Origin: Prostheceraeus crozeri
Taxonomy: Eukaryota; Platyhelminthes; Polycladida; Euryleptidae
Direction: 5' to 3'
Length of the DNA stretch: 64,000 bases
Assembly: GCA_907163375.1 (NCBI GenBank)
Contig: CAJQUW010005703.1
Location: 310,001-374,000 of the forward strand
A program made the translations under genes and the position numbers. Positions 1 through 10,770 of the stretch are shown piece after piece. Position 1 is the first letter of the stretch; the number at the start of each line of letters is the position of its first letter. The notes under the pieces are model-generated. The model ran no database searches. It was given only the letters and a program-made list of their open reading frames with translations, and was not told where the DNA came from.

Positions 1-372
1 TTTAGAGTTGAACGGTCCTTAGTTCACTCAAACTGTCCCCGTTATCTTGTTAGACCTTCAGATGTACTGTTGAAGAGTTATTCTCAAGGAAGTTTCCTTG
101 TCAGATATTAACATTAGGAAGTCTATGCGTAATGTTGTCAATCTTTGAAGTTTTATGTTCATTCAGCCATGCTGATCAGCTTGCTATGATCACGATTGAT
201 GGATGGAAATTGCATGTCCGATATCTTTAGTTTTCCCATTGGAAGTACACTGGAATTGAACCTACACTCGCTTTTTTCTTAGTGTACTGAATAATTAGAC
301 TTTGCAGAATAAAACTCGTATATACTCGTGATGTGCACGCAGGAACCACACGTGATGTCTTTAATTTGCTAA
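1..372. other. unassigned non-coding DNA
   Basis: AT-rich sequence with no open frame, tandem structure or repeat copy that I recognise. Confidence 0.5.
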
Positions 373-702
373 CGTGTTACTTATAAAAAAATCAACTGTC
401 ATTGGGAGAAGTTAATCGTAGCTGCTGTCTACATAACAGCTGGCCGATATATCAAGCTGCAAGAAAATTTAACAAATGCCATCCGCGTTATAAGGCTTCC
501 TAGACAGTCCCTAGAGTCTTATTCTCATTTTACGGACACTGTCTTTAATGACATGCTCGACTTGAATGATTGGAAAATATTAAAGACATACGAAAATAAT
601 CATCAGAAGTTAATTGCTTATTCCACTACAGTCACAAAATGGTTGCTAAAAAGGATTATAGCGAAGCTTGTGAATTGGATCATTTTACTCGTCGATATCT
701 GA
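373..702 (+). pseudogene. 109-codon open segment without a start, unknown
   Basis: A frame is open from just after an in-frame stop at 370-372 to a TGA at 700-702. It contains no early Met. The translation (HWEKLIVAAVYITAGRYIKL near its start, TVTKWLLKRIIAKLVNWIIL near its end) has few Cys or Ser and amphipathic stretches, more protein-like than most random frames here. I recognise no family. Open runs of this length are expected a few times by chance in 64 kb of AT-rich DNA, so this may be noise, an exon remnant or a piece of a transposable element. No splice sites were convincing. Confidence 0.2.
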
Positions 703-1978
703 ATTTTCACTGCATTTGACCTTATTTGCCTCTGGCTTTTTCTTGTCAGTAAAGTATTCGTGGGGGGAGGCCATTATGGACCCCTATGATCTTCTAAACC
801 ATTAACTGATTTGGCATATCATAATAAGGCACACCTACTTTGGGTATGCTATATCCGCTGGTGGCATCCGTTTTTCATTTCAAGTTGATCTTGTTACCAT
901 GAATAGCATTTTAAAATTCAAACATTCATTTTTTAAAATTTCTTAATTGTAGAACCACAAATCTTAATTAGCCTTCGGAATTTCATGAAAATTACAGTAA
1001 AACCTATTTAAAACATACTCTGTCTGGTGATTCTGCCGATTTTGCATTTTAAATGGTTTTAAAATTCAAATAATTATTCTTTTAAAGTTTGCATTTATAA
1101 GTAGTATGTATAGAACATGCGTCATCATAACGAGGTAAAAAGCATCTGAGTATCAATTGACATAATTACTCGACCATATTTCCTAAACGGGCAAACTACA
1201 ATCAACCTATGAACGGGCAGATCAACCTGAAGCTCAAAATTCTTGTCAAGAGAAGTGAAAATCCAAAATGTCAAAAAATGTAGTCGTGTTTTTTCTATGT
1301 GGCACCTGTGGCTAATATATTGCGTCTAGAAAAAAACAGCTACCACTTAGAGAAAGCCAACACAATGTTAGGAAAAGCCACCTTCAAACAACTATTCCTT
1401 CCGGCGTGAAATAAAAACCTCAGGGGCATAATGCCCTCCCCTGTGGCAAATAAGGTTAAGTTTGTGGGACAGAATGGACAATAGTTGTTTGTTGACGGTA
1501 ATTTCAGCTGCTCGGCTGAGTGTCCATCTTTGCCAATGTTGCTAGATCTTAAAACGGTACAAGCTACTGAAACATGTAAAAGTCATGCAGCCTTTCCGCC
1601 AGGCGGTGCAGTGTAAATTATTTTGTCAAAAGGATTTTTCAGAGGAATGATAACTATCGTGAATCTATCGTGAAGGGGGCCACAACCCAACCGTGTCAAC
1701 CATCACTTATGTACCGTTGTGATGACAATGGATGTCCACGACGTAGCATGGCTTTCAATTTCGGCCTTCCATGGCTTTATTCTATCCATTTATACCACGG
1801 TAATATTACATTGCCTTTTAAAATACTAATTGACGCTTTTTCTCATTCATCACCTGTACAAGCCTCGCATTGGAGTGTTCGAATGCGTCAGTTTTATGCA
1901 CAGAGACAAGAGAATTAAAAGCACATTGGTTGAATAAGGAACAGAAATTTGCATCAGACTGATTAAAATAGTAAACCC
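703..1978. other. unassigned DNA with one repeat remnant
   Basis: No gene seen. About 1467-1555 (TGGACAATAGTTGTTTGTTG onward) is a diverged relative of 34935-35015, and part of it returns inverted at 42765-42803, so it is an old interspersed repeat of unknown class. Confidence 0.45.
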
Positions 1979-2165
1979 GTCTCCGTGGCACAGTAGTTAA
2001 GTGCTTGGCCTACCGATCTTTCGGTATACAATGTTCGAGTTCCGAAAGTGTCATTGGAAGTCGTCAGGAAGGGCATCCGGACTAAAAGATCACAACGTTC
2101 CAGACTATGTCAGCACCGCACATACCCTCAGTATGAGGGATTCAGCACATCACCAAAAAACAGAA
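1979..2165 (+). mobile_element. tRNA-derived SINE (SINE-1), copy a
   Basis: The head GTCTCCGTGGCACAGTAGTT followed by AAGTGCTTGGCCTACCGATC looks like a tRNA 5' half with a pol III box A. GTTCGAGTTC about 45 bases on fits box B. The body contains GTCAGGAAGGGCATCCGGAC. The same head and body recur at 24418, at 39964-40071 (minus) and at 55385-55571 (minus), which defines a family. The AGGAAGGGCATCC-type segment resembles 3' tails of RTE-like LINEs and their SINEs in other animals; that link is inference. Confidence 0.75.
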
Positions 2166-3074
2166 AAATCTCGAAATTTCGAAAAATGGCGGTCGGTTTT
2201 TGGCTTGATTATTGCCTGACCTCTCATTCAGCATCACTAAACAGTCTTTCCACACTTATTGTTTAAATAAAGGCTGAAGATCCAAAGCCCATGTTTTTCA
2301 ATCCTAGTTCAGTTGACCGTACTTGACATTCTGATGTTAGATGTTAGATGTTAGAGCTTCGTATATCGTGAAAAAACTAATTTAACAGATTAATATCACA
2401 GAAGCTCAAGAAAGTTACAAGGAGAAAACAAACATCTTGTCAGCGTACAAATTGATATATTTTCTAATTTCTTTCTTCGCACTATCCTTAGATGATAAAC
2501 GTTGAACGTGATGAACTCGAGTGCAGTATCAGTTGCATCATTCGAGGCACTCGACATTGTAGTGTTGTCCTGAATGAACTTGAAATCTGAAGATTCTGTT
2601 CTCTTGCTCGGTTTCTCAAGTCGTCTTACTTCCAGTGTCAAGAAAATGTAATGCTGAATGGATATAGACACGTTTTCAGCTTGGAGAGATTTAGAGAAAT
2701 TTGCAATACGCTTGAGTTACTATCTCTATAAAAACATTTGGAAAGTGAATTTAAGCAATTAGGATTTTCTGTCTATGAGGTCTTTAAGTCTTCGACAAGA
2801 ATGTCTTCCTACCGCAGATAAGCAATCATTCTGATTGTTTCATTTGATTGCATTGCAAATAGTTTTCTTTCTCTATGTTGAATAACTGAAGAATAAAAAT
2901 GAAAAATTGATAGGAACACTAAATTGTGACAGAAAATATACAATGATGCACTGTATTGCAAAACACATGTATCTATAAAATTACAATCTAGTTATTTCAA
3001 AACAAGTCGCTCCGCAGTCTTGAAGAAGGCGTGTTGATACTTTATGGTTCACTGTACTAATACATGATTAATTA
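2166..3074. other. unassigned DNA
   Basis: No gene or known repeat seen, apart from a three-copy GATGTTA run near 2333-2354. Confidence 0.45.
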
Positions 3075-3860
3075 TTGAGGAACAGCTGATGATCAGCTGA
3101 TTTTGCGTGACATGAACAGCTGATGACCATCTGATGAACAGTTGGTAAACAGCTTTGTTTGACTGAACAGCAGCTAATGTGAGCAGACGATTAAGTGTTG
3201 AAGAAGAGCTCGTAAACAACTAGCGAACAGGTGATGAGTAATTGTGAAAATTTGAGTCATCCGCTGATTGTTGACAAATGATGACCGGTAGATGACCACC
3301 TGATTAACAGCAGATTATTAGCTGATAAAGACTACATGTAGGTAAAAACAGTCGCTTAGCGGAACAGCACTACGAAGGTCGAAAGATGATCGAAATATAT
3401 TTGGTGTGTTGCATTAATGTTTTCGCTCTTAGTATCGATGATGGCTAGAGTAGGTCCGCGACATGCGTCGATCAAATGGTCGACTGCATCAGTGTTCATG
3501 AATAGTTCATGAACAACGGATGATCAGCTGATGAACAGCTGTGCTTTTGAAAAAGAGTGCATTATCAGCTGATTCGCATGTGATGAACAGCTGAAGAACA
3601 GCGGATGATCAGCTGATGAACAGATGTGCTTTTGCAAAAGGTGCATTGTCAACTGATTCGCAATCGATGAACAGCTGAAGAACAGCTGATGATCAGCTGA
3701 TGAAGATGTGCCTTTGAAAAAGTGCATTGTCAGCTGATTCGCATGTGATGAACAGCTGAAGAACAGCTGATGATCAGCTGATGAACAGATGTGCTTTTGC
3801 AAAAGGTGCATTGTCAACTGATTCATATGTGATGAACAGTCAGTGAACTGCTGATGAATA
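3075..3860. repeat. 84-bp minisatellite with degenerate flank
   Basis: Core 3509-3836 holds about four copies of an 84-bp unit built round AACAGCTGATGATCAGCTGA followed by a CTTTTGCAAAAGGTGCATTG block. Scattered CAGCTGATGA motifs from 3075 to 3500 are a decayed extension. Because 84 is a multiple of 3, the minus strand reads as a repetitive open frame with a 28-residue period (3524-3826); this is a by-product, not evidence of a protein. The unit is rich in short palindromes (TGATCA, CAGCTG). Confidence 0.85.
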
Positions 3861-4504
3861 TTATGAATAAGAAATGAGCAGCGAAAATATCCCTAAAAGA
3901 GGATGGAACACAACCCTTGGGCGAAGGATGAATTTCTACTTCCACAGATGAGACCGGTAGCTAGATTTACTTTCTACTTTCCTGTCATTTCTTTTCTCAC
4001 CTCTTGCCGCAGAGTTTCATCTCATCATGTGGGAGAGGCTCGGTATGCATCGACATGGTCTTGTCTTCTTGTGCATGTCCAGGGGAGATAAGCACTCAAT
4101 CGTGTTTCTCTTAACACGCACGGCTTCGCCAACATTTGCATATCTTTCATTTTCAGGTCAGAGAGAGTGATTGGGAAGAAAATCACTTCGAAGCTAAATT
4201 CTAGGTGTTGAGTAGAATACTTGATGTGTGAAGAAGTTCTTCAACTCGTCTTTCCTTAACCAATGACAAATTCCAACAATTGGCGACACAATTCAGGCAG
4301 ATAATGAGACACTTGTCAAAGGAATTCCTCACTAGACATCGACGATCATTTCATCAGGATTGTCGCATAACAATGTATTTTAGTTACACTTGGACTGCTT
4401 CTTCTAAATCTACTTAGATGACACCAAACAATGCATGAATCTAGCTTTATACTTTAAAGTATTTACTGTTGTAGACACTGAGTTAGATTTTATAAGCACA
4501 TGCG
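3861..4504. other. unassigned DNA
   Basis: Only short open frames without recognisable domains; nothing supportable. Confidence 0.4.
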
Positions 4505-4563
4505 CAGAGTTCGGCTAACACGAATTTCTGCGGGGATCGAGGCCGAAATGAGATTTTACAGTA
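4505..4563 (+). repeat. end fragment of foldback family FB1
   Basis: TTCTGCGGGGATCGAGGCCG with flanking bases matches the terminal arm of the FB1 elements at 51537 and 36310 with moderate divergence. Only about 60 bases survive. Confidence 0.6.
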
Positions 4564-4714
4564 TGCAATTGAAGTTACTGCTCGACGGACGATAAATGAC
4601 CCTCATCGTGCAAGAAACAAAGAATTTATCACTACATGACTGCTGAATCAGCGCACTGTGGTTGTGTCTCAGGTATTCGTTGTATGCAAACGCTGATTTT
4701 AGGACATAGAAGTA

Positions 4715-4975
4715 TACAGTAAGTAGAGTGTCGACTCAAAAAAACAGTGAAAATTTATACATAAAAAGATTTAGTTTTTTTGCTGAGATTATGTTCCTGT
4801 GGTCCAAAAAAATATTTTAGCAGTTTTTAAAAAGCTTAAATTTTGCAAATTTATATGCTACCGACATGAAGCCCCTTTATATGTAGTATGAAACAAGCTG
4901 GATATCAAAAGAAAATTGATATTTGCCAATAAGCATCCTAATTAAGTGGAAATTAAGCTGATTGTCAAACACAGG
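4715..4975. repeat. hAT-N3 fragment
   Basis: Begins GTAGAGTGTCGACTC and continues through the family's internal blocks (GAGATTATGTTCCTGTGGTC, AGTATGAAACAAGCTGGATA). The other half is lost; it breaks off after GCTGATTGTCAA. Confidence 0.65.
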
Positions 4976-5136
4976 TTCTCTAACACAGGTCCTAGCAGGT
5001 TCTCAAAATTTCTTGGTAGTGTCATCTTTGCTTGTGTGCAAATCAAAATATGTAAGTCAGTGGTCTGCATCAGATCGATTAGACCTCCAAGGCTTGTTGT
5101 TGAAGCATAATACAAATTAGCCGAACCCCATACTGC

Positions 5137-5600
5137 TGTTTCGGTTTTATGCCCGCCATTTTGAATTTTTCTTACTTCTCGAAAAAAGTGCTAGCCGCAT
5201 GATATTCCAACAGTGATAACTGAAAAGAGCGTATCAAACTACATCGAAAGCTGTTGACGGAATAATCGACACTTTTATTAATCTAATAGCCTCAGAATGC
5301 AGTTTCGGTTTCATGTCCACCATTTTCTTAAAAAGGGTTAATCGCATGATTTTCTACCAATTATATCTGAAGAGAGCGGATAAACTTACATAGGAAGCTG
5401 CTGGCAAAGTGCTTGGGATTTTTTTTAATCCAGCACCAAATTTAGTTTCGGTTTTCAGTCCGCCATTTTGAATTTTCGTAATTTTCTCGAGAAGGGCTGG
5501 TTGCATGATTTTTAAACCATGATTTTCAAATGTTTCATACAAAAATACATCAGAAACCGTTGTGAAACATGATGGGAAATTTTCAAAATGAAACCGCCTC
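5137..5600. repeat. degenerate ~150-bp tandem repeat, three copies
   Basis: GTTTCGGTTT followed by a CCGCCATTTTGAATTT-type block recurs at about 5137, 5302 and 5445, each time followed by a version of GCATGATTTT. The copies have diverged and vary in length. The array lies between two hAT-N3 copies. Confidence 0.6.
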
Positions 5601-5601
5601 T

Positions 5602-6398
5602 CAAAGAGTAGGGATATATAGGTAGAGTGTCGACTCAAAAAAGTGTCTGTATATAGTGAAAACTTTTATATGAAAATATTCAGTGTTTTGAGGAGATTAC
5701 GTTCCCGTAGTCCAAAAACTTCTTTGAGCACTTTTGAAAAATGTCAAAATTTGCCAATTTATATACTACCGAGATGACTGTCCTATATAAGTAGTATGAA
5801 ACACGTTGGACATCAAAAGGAATGAATATTTGATAACAAGCATCCTAACTAAGCGGAAATCAAGCTGATTATCAAGGGAATTTCATGAATTGTAATATAA
5901 TAATAGTCTTCATGAAAGAGTCGCGATCTTTTTCGTGCTTTCTTGGTTGAAATTTCAAGTTTTTAATTCAATTTTCACCGGCATGATTTCATGATTCGAT
6001 CACTAAATTCATGCTTCAAAGTTAAATGAAGTCATTGTCTTTGATTATGTGATTTTGCTCTGCCAGTGGCAGGTTGCCTCTGAAATGATCACGCTTAAGA
6101 AAATGCTCTTGAGGTTCATGAAAGTAACAAGGAACCCATCGAATTGCTAATTTAGCAAGCATTAAATCTCCGAGGTTGTCATGAGAATCTGTGAAATAAC
6201 CTTCTACATTACAATCATGATCACTCAATTCCGTTGTAATTTCTGCAAAACTGCATAAATTTGCACATCTCACAGTTGGAAACAGTTGCCAACTATATCC
6301 CCCTCGAGTTCATTTAATAAAGTCGAAATACACATTGTATACACATTGGGATTTAATAAATGCGGAGTTACCACTCTACCTAATATGCCTACTCTATG
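5602..6398. mobile_element. hAT-N3 element, near full length
   Basis: Ends are CAAAGAGTAGGGATATATAG on the left and, read inward from the right, CATAGAGTAGGCATATTAGG, forming terminal inverted repeats. The flanking 8-mers CCGCCTCT and CTACCTCT agree at 6 of 8 positions, an eroded version of the 8-bp duplication that is exact in the copy at 42826. No transposase is encoded. The interior has no recognisable coding domain, although short minus-strand frames run through it. Confidence 0.75.
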
Positions 6399-7149
6399 CT
6401 ACCTCTCCTGGCATCTCCGATAGGAGGCGCTCAGCTCCCCTTAAGAAATATGTGACAGGTCGGAACTTTCTTGCGAAAACGGTGTATTATCATCATTACG
6501 CCATCAGTTCCTCGGACACATGTACAATCACACTATGTTCTCATCTGCTTTTGTATGTATTCGTTTCTTCACACACATATGCTTATTTAACCTCTCATTT
6601 CATTGCTAATGATGCCTGTAGGAGCAATAATCAGCAATAAATTACCTTTTATCCCTCACATGACAGTACACGACCTCTTTATTTCAACGGAGAGATTGAC
6701 GGTTAGACTGCGAGTCATGCAACATTTCATTATGATTCACGTTTTAGAACAATTCATTGGTGTTAAACACATCTTACCTGTGAATTCGCACATTTGTAAT
6801 AATTTCATGTTCACAACTTGTGGAAATCCTCATTTTCGATGAGAATTGTCGAATTTTAAGCGAGTTTTGATAACGTAAGAGAAGTATAGTGTTCATTTCT
6901 CTCCCTTTGAATAGTTCACGTTTTAAATTTGTTTACAAAGTGGATAAAGCAGAGTTAGCCCCGCGTGATTCCCTGATGGGGTATCAATCATGCAAGACTT
7001 TTTAAACCTGCTTTACATCACAGCCAAGTTGCCAAATGAGACGCATAGTTCTGTGTAGCACACATACAATTTGTGGTACTATTTGAATTTACTGACTGAA
7101 AAGGGTTATACTTACAACAAAAACCGAGTCGATAAATGATAAATAAATG
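6399..7149. other. unassigned DNA
   Basis: Two short overlapping open frames (6335-6842) have no recognisable domain. Nothing else seen. Confidence 0.4.
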
Positions 7150-8161
7150 TTCATCAACCTGATAAGAAATGACCTGAAGACATTCCATGTCAAAAATTAT
7201 GGATCTAGGCTTAGTAATTTTCAATTGATAAGAGAAAACATAAAATATTTCATTTTTACTAAAAACTGCAATCTCCCTTCCTTTGGATTAACATGTGTTT
7301 TTCCTTGATCCTGTCTGACAAGAAGTGGAGCTAACTAGAACTCGGCAGACGCGCAGATATGTAGTAAGGACGGGAGCTATTGATACCTTCTTCCTAAAGT
7401 CGCACACAAAGGGCTTAATAGCATGGATTTGTAGATCTTGAAACGCTGAATACAAAAATCAAATTCTTGAGTGTCACAGGCAGTCGGTTACGGCTGCTAT
7501 AGGCAAGGTTAAAGGATTCCCATTGGAATCCAATGGTAAAATTCAAGAAATATCTATGGATTGTGAAGCACTTGGCAATTTTCGTACATTTTCTTTTGCA
7601 GAAAAGAAACTATTTATCAGAATGCCATGAAATTTGAAACATGATTGAGTTCAGAACATCAACTTCGATGTTAAAGTTGAAGTGAGTCACATGATTCAGT
7701 ATTTGATATCTGAGAGCCTCTACAAAATGAGCAAAATCGCCAAAACTAAGTCAAAACATGAAATTCACCCATTTTGTAGAGGCTCTCAGACATCAAATAC
7801 TGAATCATGTGACTCATTTCAACTTTAACATTGAAGTTGATGTTCTGAACTCAATCATGTTTCAAATTTCATGGCATTCTGATAAATAGTTTCTTTTCTG
7901 CAAAAGAAAATGTACGAAAATTGCCAAGTGCTTCACAATCCATAGATATTTCTTGAATTTTACCATTGGATTCCAATGGGAATCCTTTAACCTTGCCTAT
8001 AGCAGCCGTAACCGACTGCCTGTGACACTCAAGAATTTGATTTTTGTATTCAGCGTTTCAAGATCTACAAATCCATGCTATTAAGCCCTTTGTGTGCGAT
8101 TTTTGGAAGAAAGTGTCAGCAGCTCCCGTCCTTGCTATGAAGCTCGCTCTGTCTGCCGGAA
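7150..8161. repeat. decayed FB1 copy split by a palindrome
   Basis: 7150-7365 matches the right arm of FB1 (GACCTGAAGACATTCCATGT, CCTGTCTGACAAGAAG, TAGAACTCGGCAGAC). The terminal piece GCTCGCTCTGTCTGCCGGA resumes at 8143-8161 after the 768-bp palindrome. The left arm is absent. Confidence 0.6.
7366..8133. repeat. near-perfect palindrome, 364-bp arms and 40-bp loop
   Basis: Left arm 7366-7729 and right arm 7770-8133 are reverse complements with only a few mismatches in the inner 330 bases and more divergence near the outer ends. The loop is 7730-7769. The tips read AAGGACGGGAGCT and AGCTCCCGTCCTT. No coding domain is visible. It looks like a foldback or MITE-type element inserted into an older FB1 copy. 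A transcript of either strand would form a long hairpin. Confidence 0.9.
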
Positions 8162-8316
8162 ATTTGGCGTGTTTCATGTTGAACTGGCTCATTGCTCGAT
8201 AGCTATGGTATTATTTCAGCAGATTGTGGCATTTCATTAGCATTATATGTTTCCCTTTTTGACAGGCAGAACAGGAGATGACCTGTCTAATTTTTCTAAA
8301 ATACATAGACTTGTTG
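8162..8316 (-). repeat. hAT-N1 terminal fragment
   Basis: AATTTGGCGTGTTTCATGTT through GATGACCTGTCTAATTT matches one end of the hAT-N1 copies at 35029 and 58028 in the same orientation. The other end is missing. Confidence 0.7.
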
Positions 8317-8802
8317 CCCGTCTGGACTAGTCATGCACATTTCTATTTTAAAGGCAGAAATATGCTTTTGAATGTTAATACTGCCTCCTAGCATTGACCT
8401 CATAGGACGACCGCTTCAATAAGTTTCATTTCATCTTTCATAAAGCGCCACATCTCTGCTGCTCCCAAGGGTGTGAAAGCCTACAAACGATTATTAATGA
8501 TATTTCTCATTTATATTTTGTTTCATTAATTCCCTTGTCTCGTGTCTTCTGTAAACCAGTCGGATCATTGTATCCAATTTAGAGATCCGCTAATTTCCAT
8601 TCTAAGCAAATTGGCTCTCCATTGTCATTATTTTTAGAAAACATGCCAAAACAAATGTAACGAAAGAAAAATAAGAGAACAAAGAAAGTGTGACGAGTTA
8701 TTTCACGTACATTTGTGGGTTGCTATTATCGGTAAGAGAATATTTGAATATTTGCAATTTTCATTAGAAATTTCAACCTAAAATATTTTTGTAGGGATAT
8801 TT
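8317..8802. other. unassigned DNA
   Basis: Nothing recognised. Confidence 0.4.
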
Positions 8803-8951
8803 TTTGAGAAGTCAAGATTTCGGAATTCTCCATCTGTTAATTCAACTGCAAAATACACCACATGAGCTTTCGATGGCTCTCAGCGCACCTTAATCATGTA
8901 ATGAAAATCTGACATTATTTGGATTTAATGAATACCCCGTATTTACTCTTT

Positions 8952-9055
8952 TTGAAGCCGAGCCTCTAATAGTAGCCGGCCTCCAATAGAAGCCGGGGTA
9001 AACGGTACTAGAAAAAAATAGAAGCCGGGCCTCCAATAGAAGCCGGGTATAAATA
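8952..9055 (+). repeat. left subterminal repeat array of the pogo-like element
   Basis: Four to five iterations of a 17-18-bp motif, GAAGCCGGGCCTCYAATA with variants, the spacing broken once by GGTAAACGGTACTAG. Likely transposase-binding sites, by analogy with subterminal repeats of other transposons. Confidence 0.75.
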
Positions 9056-9056
9056 G
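9048..9056 (+). promoter_or_regulatory. candidate TATA box of transposase gene
   Basis: TATAAATAG lies at the inner edge of the left subterminal array, about 160 bases before the start codon. The location fits a self-regulating promoter, with transposase binding sites next to the TATA box; that is inference. Confidence 0.4.
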
Positions 9057-9216
9057 AAAAGTTTTATTCATTGTAATGCAGTATGCAGTATGCAGTCGCA
9101 GGTCGTAACATGGATACTGTCGTCAACTTGATTAACTGATGACTCATTTGTTCTCATGTCTTGCCTTACGAATGGGATGGGCATCATTTCATTCTGGACA
9201 GTAAGGGGTGACAGTG

Positions 9217-10578
9217 ATGTCAGCAAAGCGAAGACAGTACACGATCTGTGAGAAAATTGCAGCTATAGATTTTGTTAAGCATCATAGTGTTGAAGAGACT
9301 GCCAGAACTTTTAAAGTTGATGGAAAACAAATAAGAGAATGGAGAAAACAAGAAAATGATATTCGGAAGGTGGCGTCTGATCAAAAAGGCAATCAAAAAC
9401 GAAAGCGTTTGACAGGGGCTGGACGACGAATACAATCTGATCTTTTGGAAGAAAAATTGCGCGCTTGGATAGTGGAGCAAAGAGACAGACGACTTAGAGT
9501 CTCCAGAAAAAATGTTCAGAAGATGGCGCAAACCTTATCAGTTGAATTGTCGTTACCCACGAACTTCAAGGCAAGTAATGGTTGGCTTAGCAAATTTCTA
9601 TCGCGAAATCAATTTGTCATGAGATCAAGGACTACTATATGTCAGAAAGTTCCCGCTGATCATCAAACTAAACTGGTTCAATTTGTTCTATATATTCGAC
9701 AAATGAGAATGAAAAATGACTATCCTCTGGAAAGCATATACGCAATGGATGAGACCTCGGTATGGCTGGAAAGTTGCGGATCAAGAACGATCGCAAAGAA
9801 GGGATCTTCAGATAAACCATTGAAAAGTGCAGGTCATGAAAAAGTCAGGGTTACGGTAATTCTGACTGGACGTGGTGATGGAGTCAAACTGAAACCATTC
9901 ATCACTATCCCTAGAAAAAGACCTATAGCGGAGTTGAATAACATGAGCGATGTTGTCATTCAATACAACACAAAAAGTTGGATGGACGATTGTCTTACAG
10001 AAGAATATTTGAAACGAGTGGTTGGAGAATTTTCCTTTACCAAGCGATTAATGGTGTGGGATGCTTTCAGATGTCATATTTCACAAACAACTCAGTCTGT
10101 TCTTCGGAGATTAAGAATACAAACAGCTGTGATTCCAGGAGGGTGCACGGGACTTATTCAGCCAGCTGATGTAAGCTGGAATCGATCACTGAAATCACGA
10201 ATTCAAAATAAGTATGATCAATGGCAAAATATCGGAGAACATTCATTTACCAAGAATGGGAATATGCGACCACCTTCATTCTATCAATTGGTTGATTGGG
10301 TACGAGAATCGTGGAATGCGATACCTAATTCTCAAATATCTGACTCAATGAAACAATGTGGTATCACGAACTCTTTGGATGGTTCGGAAGATTCACAAAT
10401 ATCTTGCTTTAAACCTGGCCGAGGTTGTGAGGATGGTTTGACTCAACTGGCTTCCTCGATGAGTGAACTCAATGTAGCTGAAAATGAAGTTGAAAGTGAC
10501 TGTGAAGAAGATCTCCTGGCGATCGATTGTAGTGACGATGACAATATTTCATGGTGCGACAGTGATGAATCCAATTGA
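9217..10578 (+). CDS. pogo-like (Tc1/mariner superfamily) transposase, 453 aa
   Basis: Cut-and-paste transposase expected to bind the element's ends in the nucleus and mobilise it. The start is the ATG at 9217; the frame is open three codons further but begins there with GTG, unlikely in an animal. Domains in order: a Brinker/CENP-B-type helix-turn-helix at about residues 5-47 (RRQYTICEKIAAIDFV, VDGKQIREWRKQ); a second CENP-B/Tc5-type helix-turn-helix at about 72-137 (KNVQKMAQTL, ASNGWLSKFLSRN); and a DDE catalytic domain with D178 in YAMDETSVWLE, D282 in LMVWDAFRCHIS and D318 in LIQPADVSWNRSLK. D2 and D3 are 35 residues apart. The last ~35 residues are strongly acidic, as in many pogo relatives. 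There is no internal stop and no intron is needed. All catalytic residues are present, so activity is plausible but untested. It could equally be called Tigger-like. Confidence 0.93.
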   Translation: MSAKRRQYTICEKIAAIDFVKHHSVEETARTFKVDGKQIREWRKQENDIRKVASDQKGNQKRKRLTGAGRRIQSDLLEEKLRAWIVEQRDRRLRVSRKNVQKMAQTLSVELSLPTNFKASNGWLSKFLSRNQFVMRSRTTICQKVPADHQTKLVQFVLYIRQMRMKNDYPLESIYAMDETSVWLESCGSRTIAKKGSSDKPLKSAGHEKVRVTVILTGRGDGVKLKPFITIPRKRPIAELNNMSDVVIQYNTKSWMDDCLTEEYLKRVVGEFSFTKRLMVWDAFRCHISQTTQSVLRRLRIQTAVIPGGCTGLIQPADVSWNRSLKSRIQNKYDQWQNIGEHSFTKNGNMRPPSFYQLVDWVRESWNAIPNSQISDSMKQCGITNSLDGSEDSQISCFKPGRGCEDGLTQLASSMSELNVAENEVESDCEEDLLAIDCSDDDNISWCDSDESN

Positions 10579-10603
10579 CAGGGTAAGCTTCCTTAATCAC
10601 TAA

Positions 10604-10609
10604 AATAAA
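10604..10609 (+). terminator. polyadenylation signal of transposase gene
   Basis: AATAAA 26 bases after the TGA at 10576-10578, and before the right subterminal array. Confidence 0.55.
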
Positions 10610-10665
10610 GAATTTTACATCATAGTTATAGAGTTCTTATCATAGTTATGTCGATTAAAAAAATA

Positions 10666-10770
10666 GAAGCCGGGCCTCTAATAGAAGCCGACCTCTAATA
10701 GAAGCCGACCTCTAATTGAAGCCGGGGTAAATTTAACTTTAAAAAATAGAAGTCGGGGGCTTCAATTAGA
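10666..10770 (+). repeat. right subterminal repeat array of the pogo-like element
   Basis: Four copies of GAAGCCGRSCTCTAATA-type units, then a diverged GAAGTCGGGGGCTTC. They run in the same orientation as the left array, so the arrays are direct although the outermost ~25 bases are inverted. Confidence 0.75.

Noticed and set aside
3524-3826. 100-codon minus-strand frame with 28-residue repeats
   Set aside because: It is the 84-bp minisatellite read in frame; no start context or domain.
3075-3860. CRISPR-like array
   Set aside because: Units are contiguous tandem repeats without unique spacers, in an animal genome.
9220-9531. 103-codon frame opposite the transposase
   Set aside because: Antisense shadow of the transposase coding strand.
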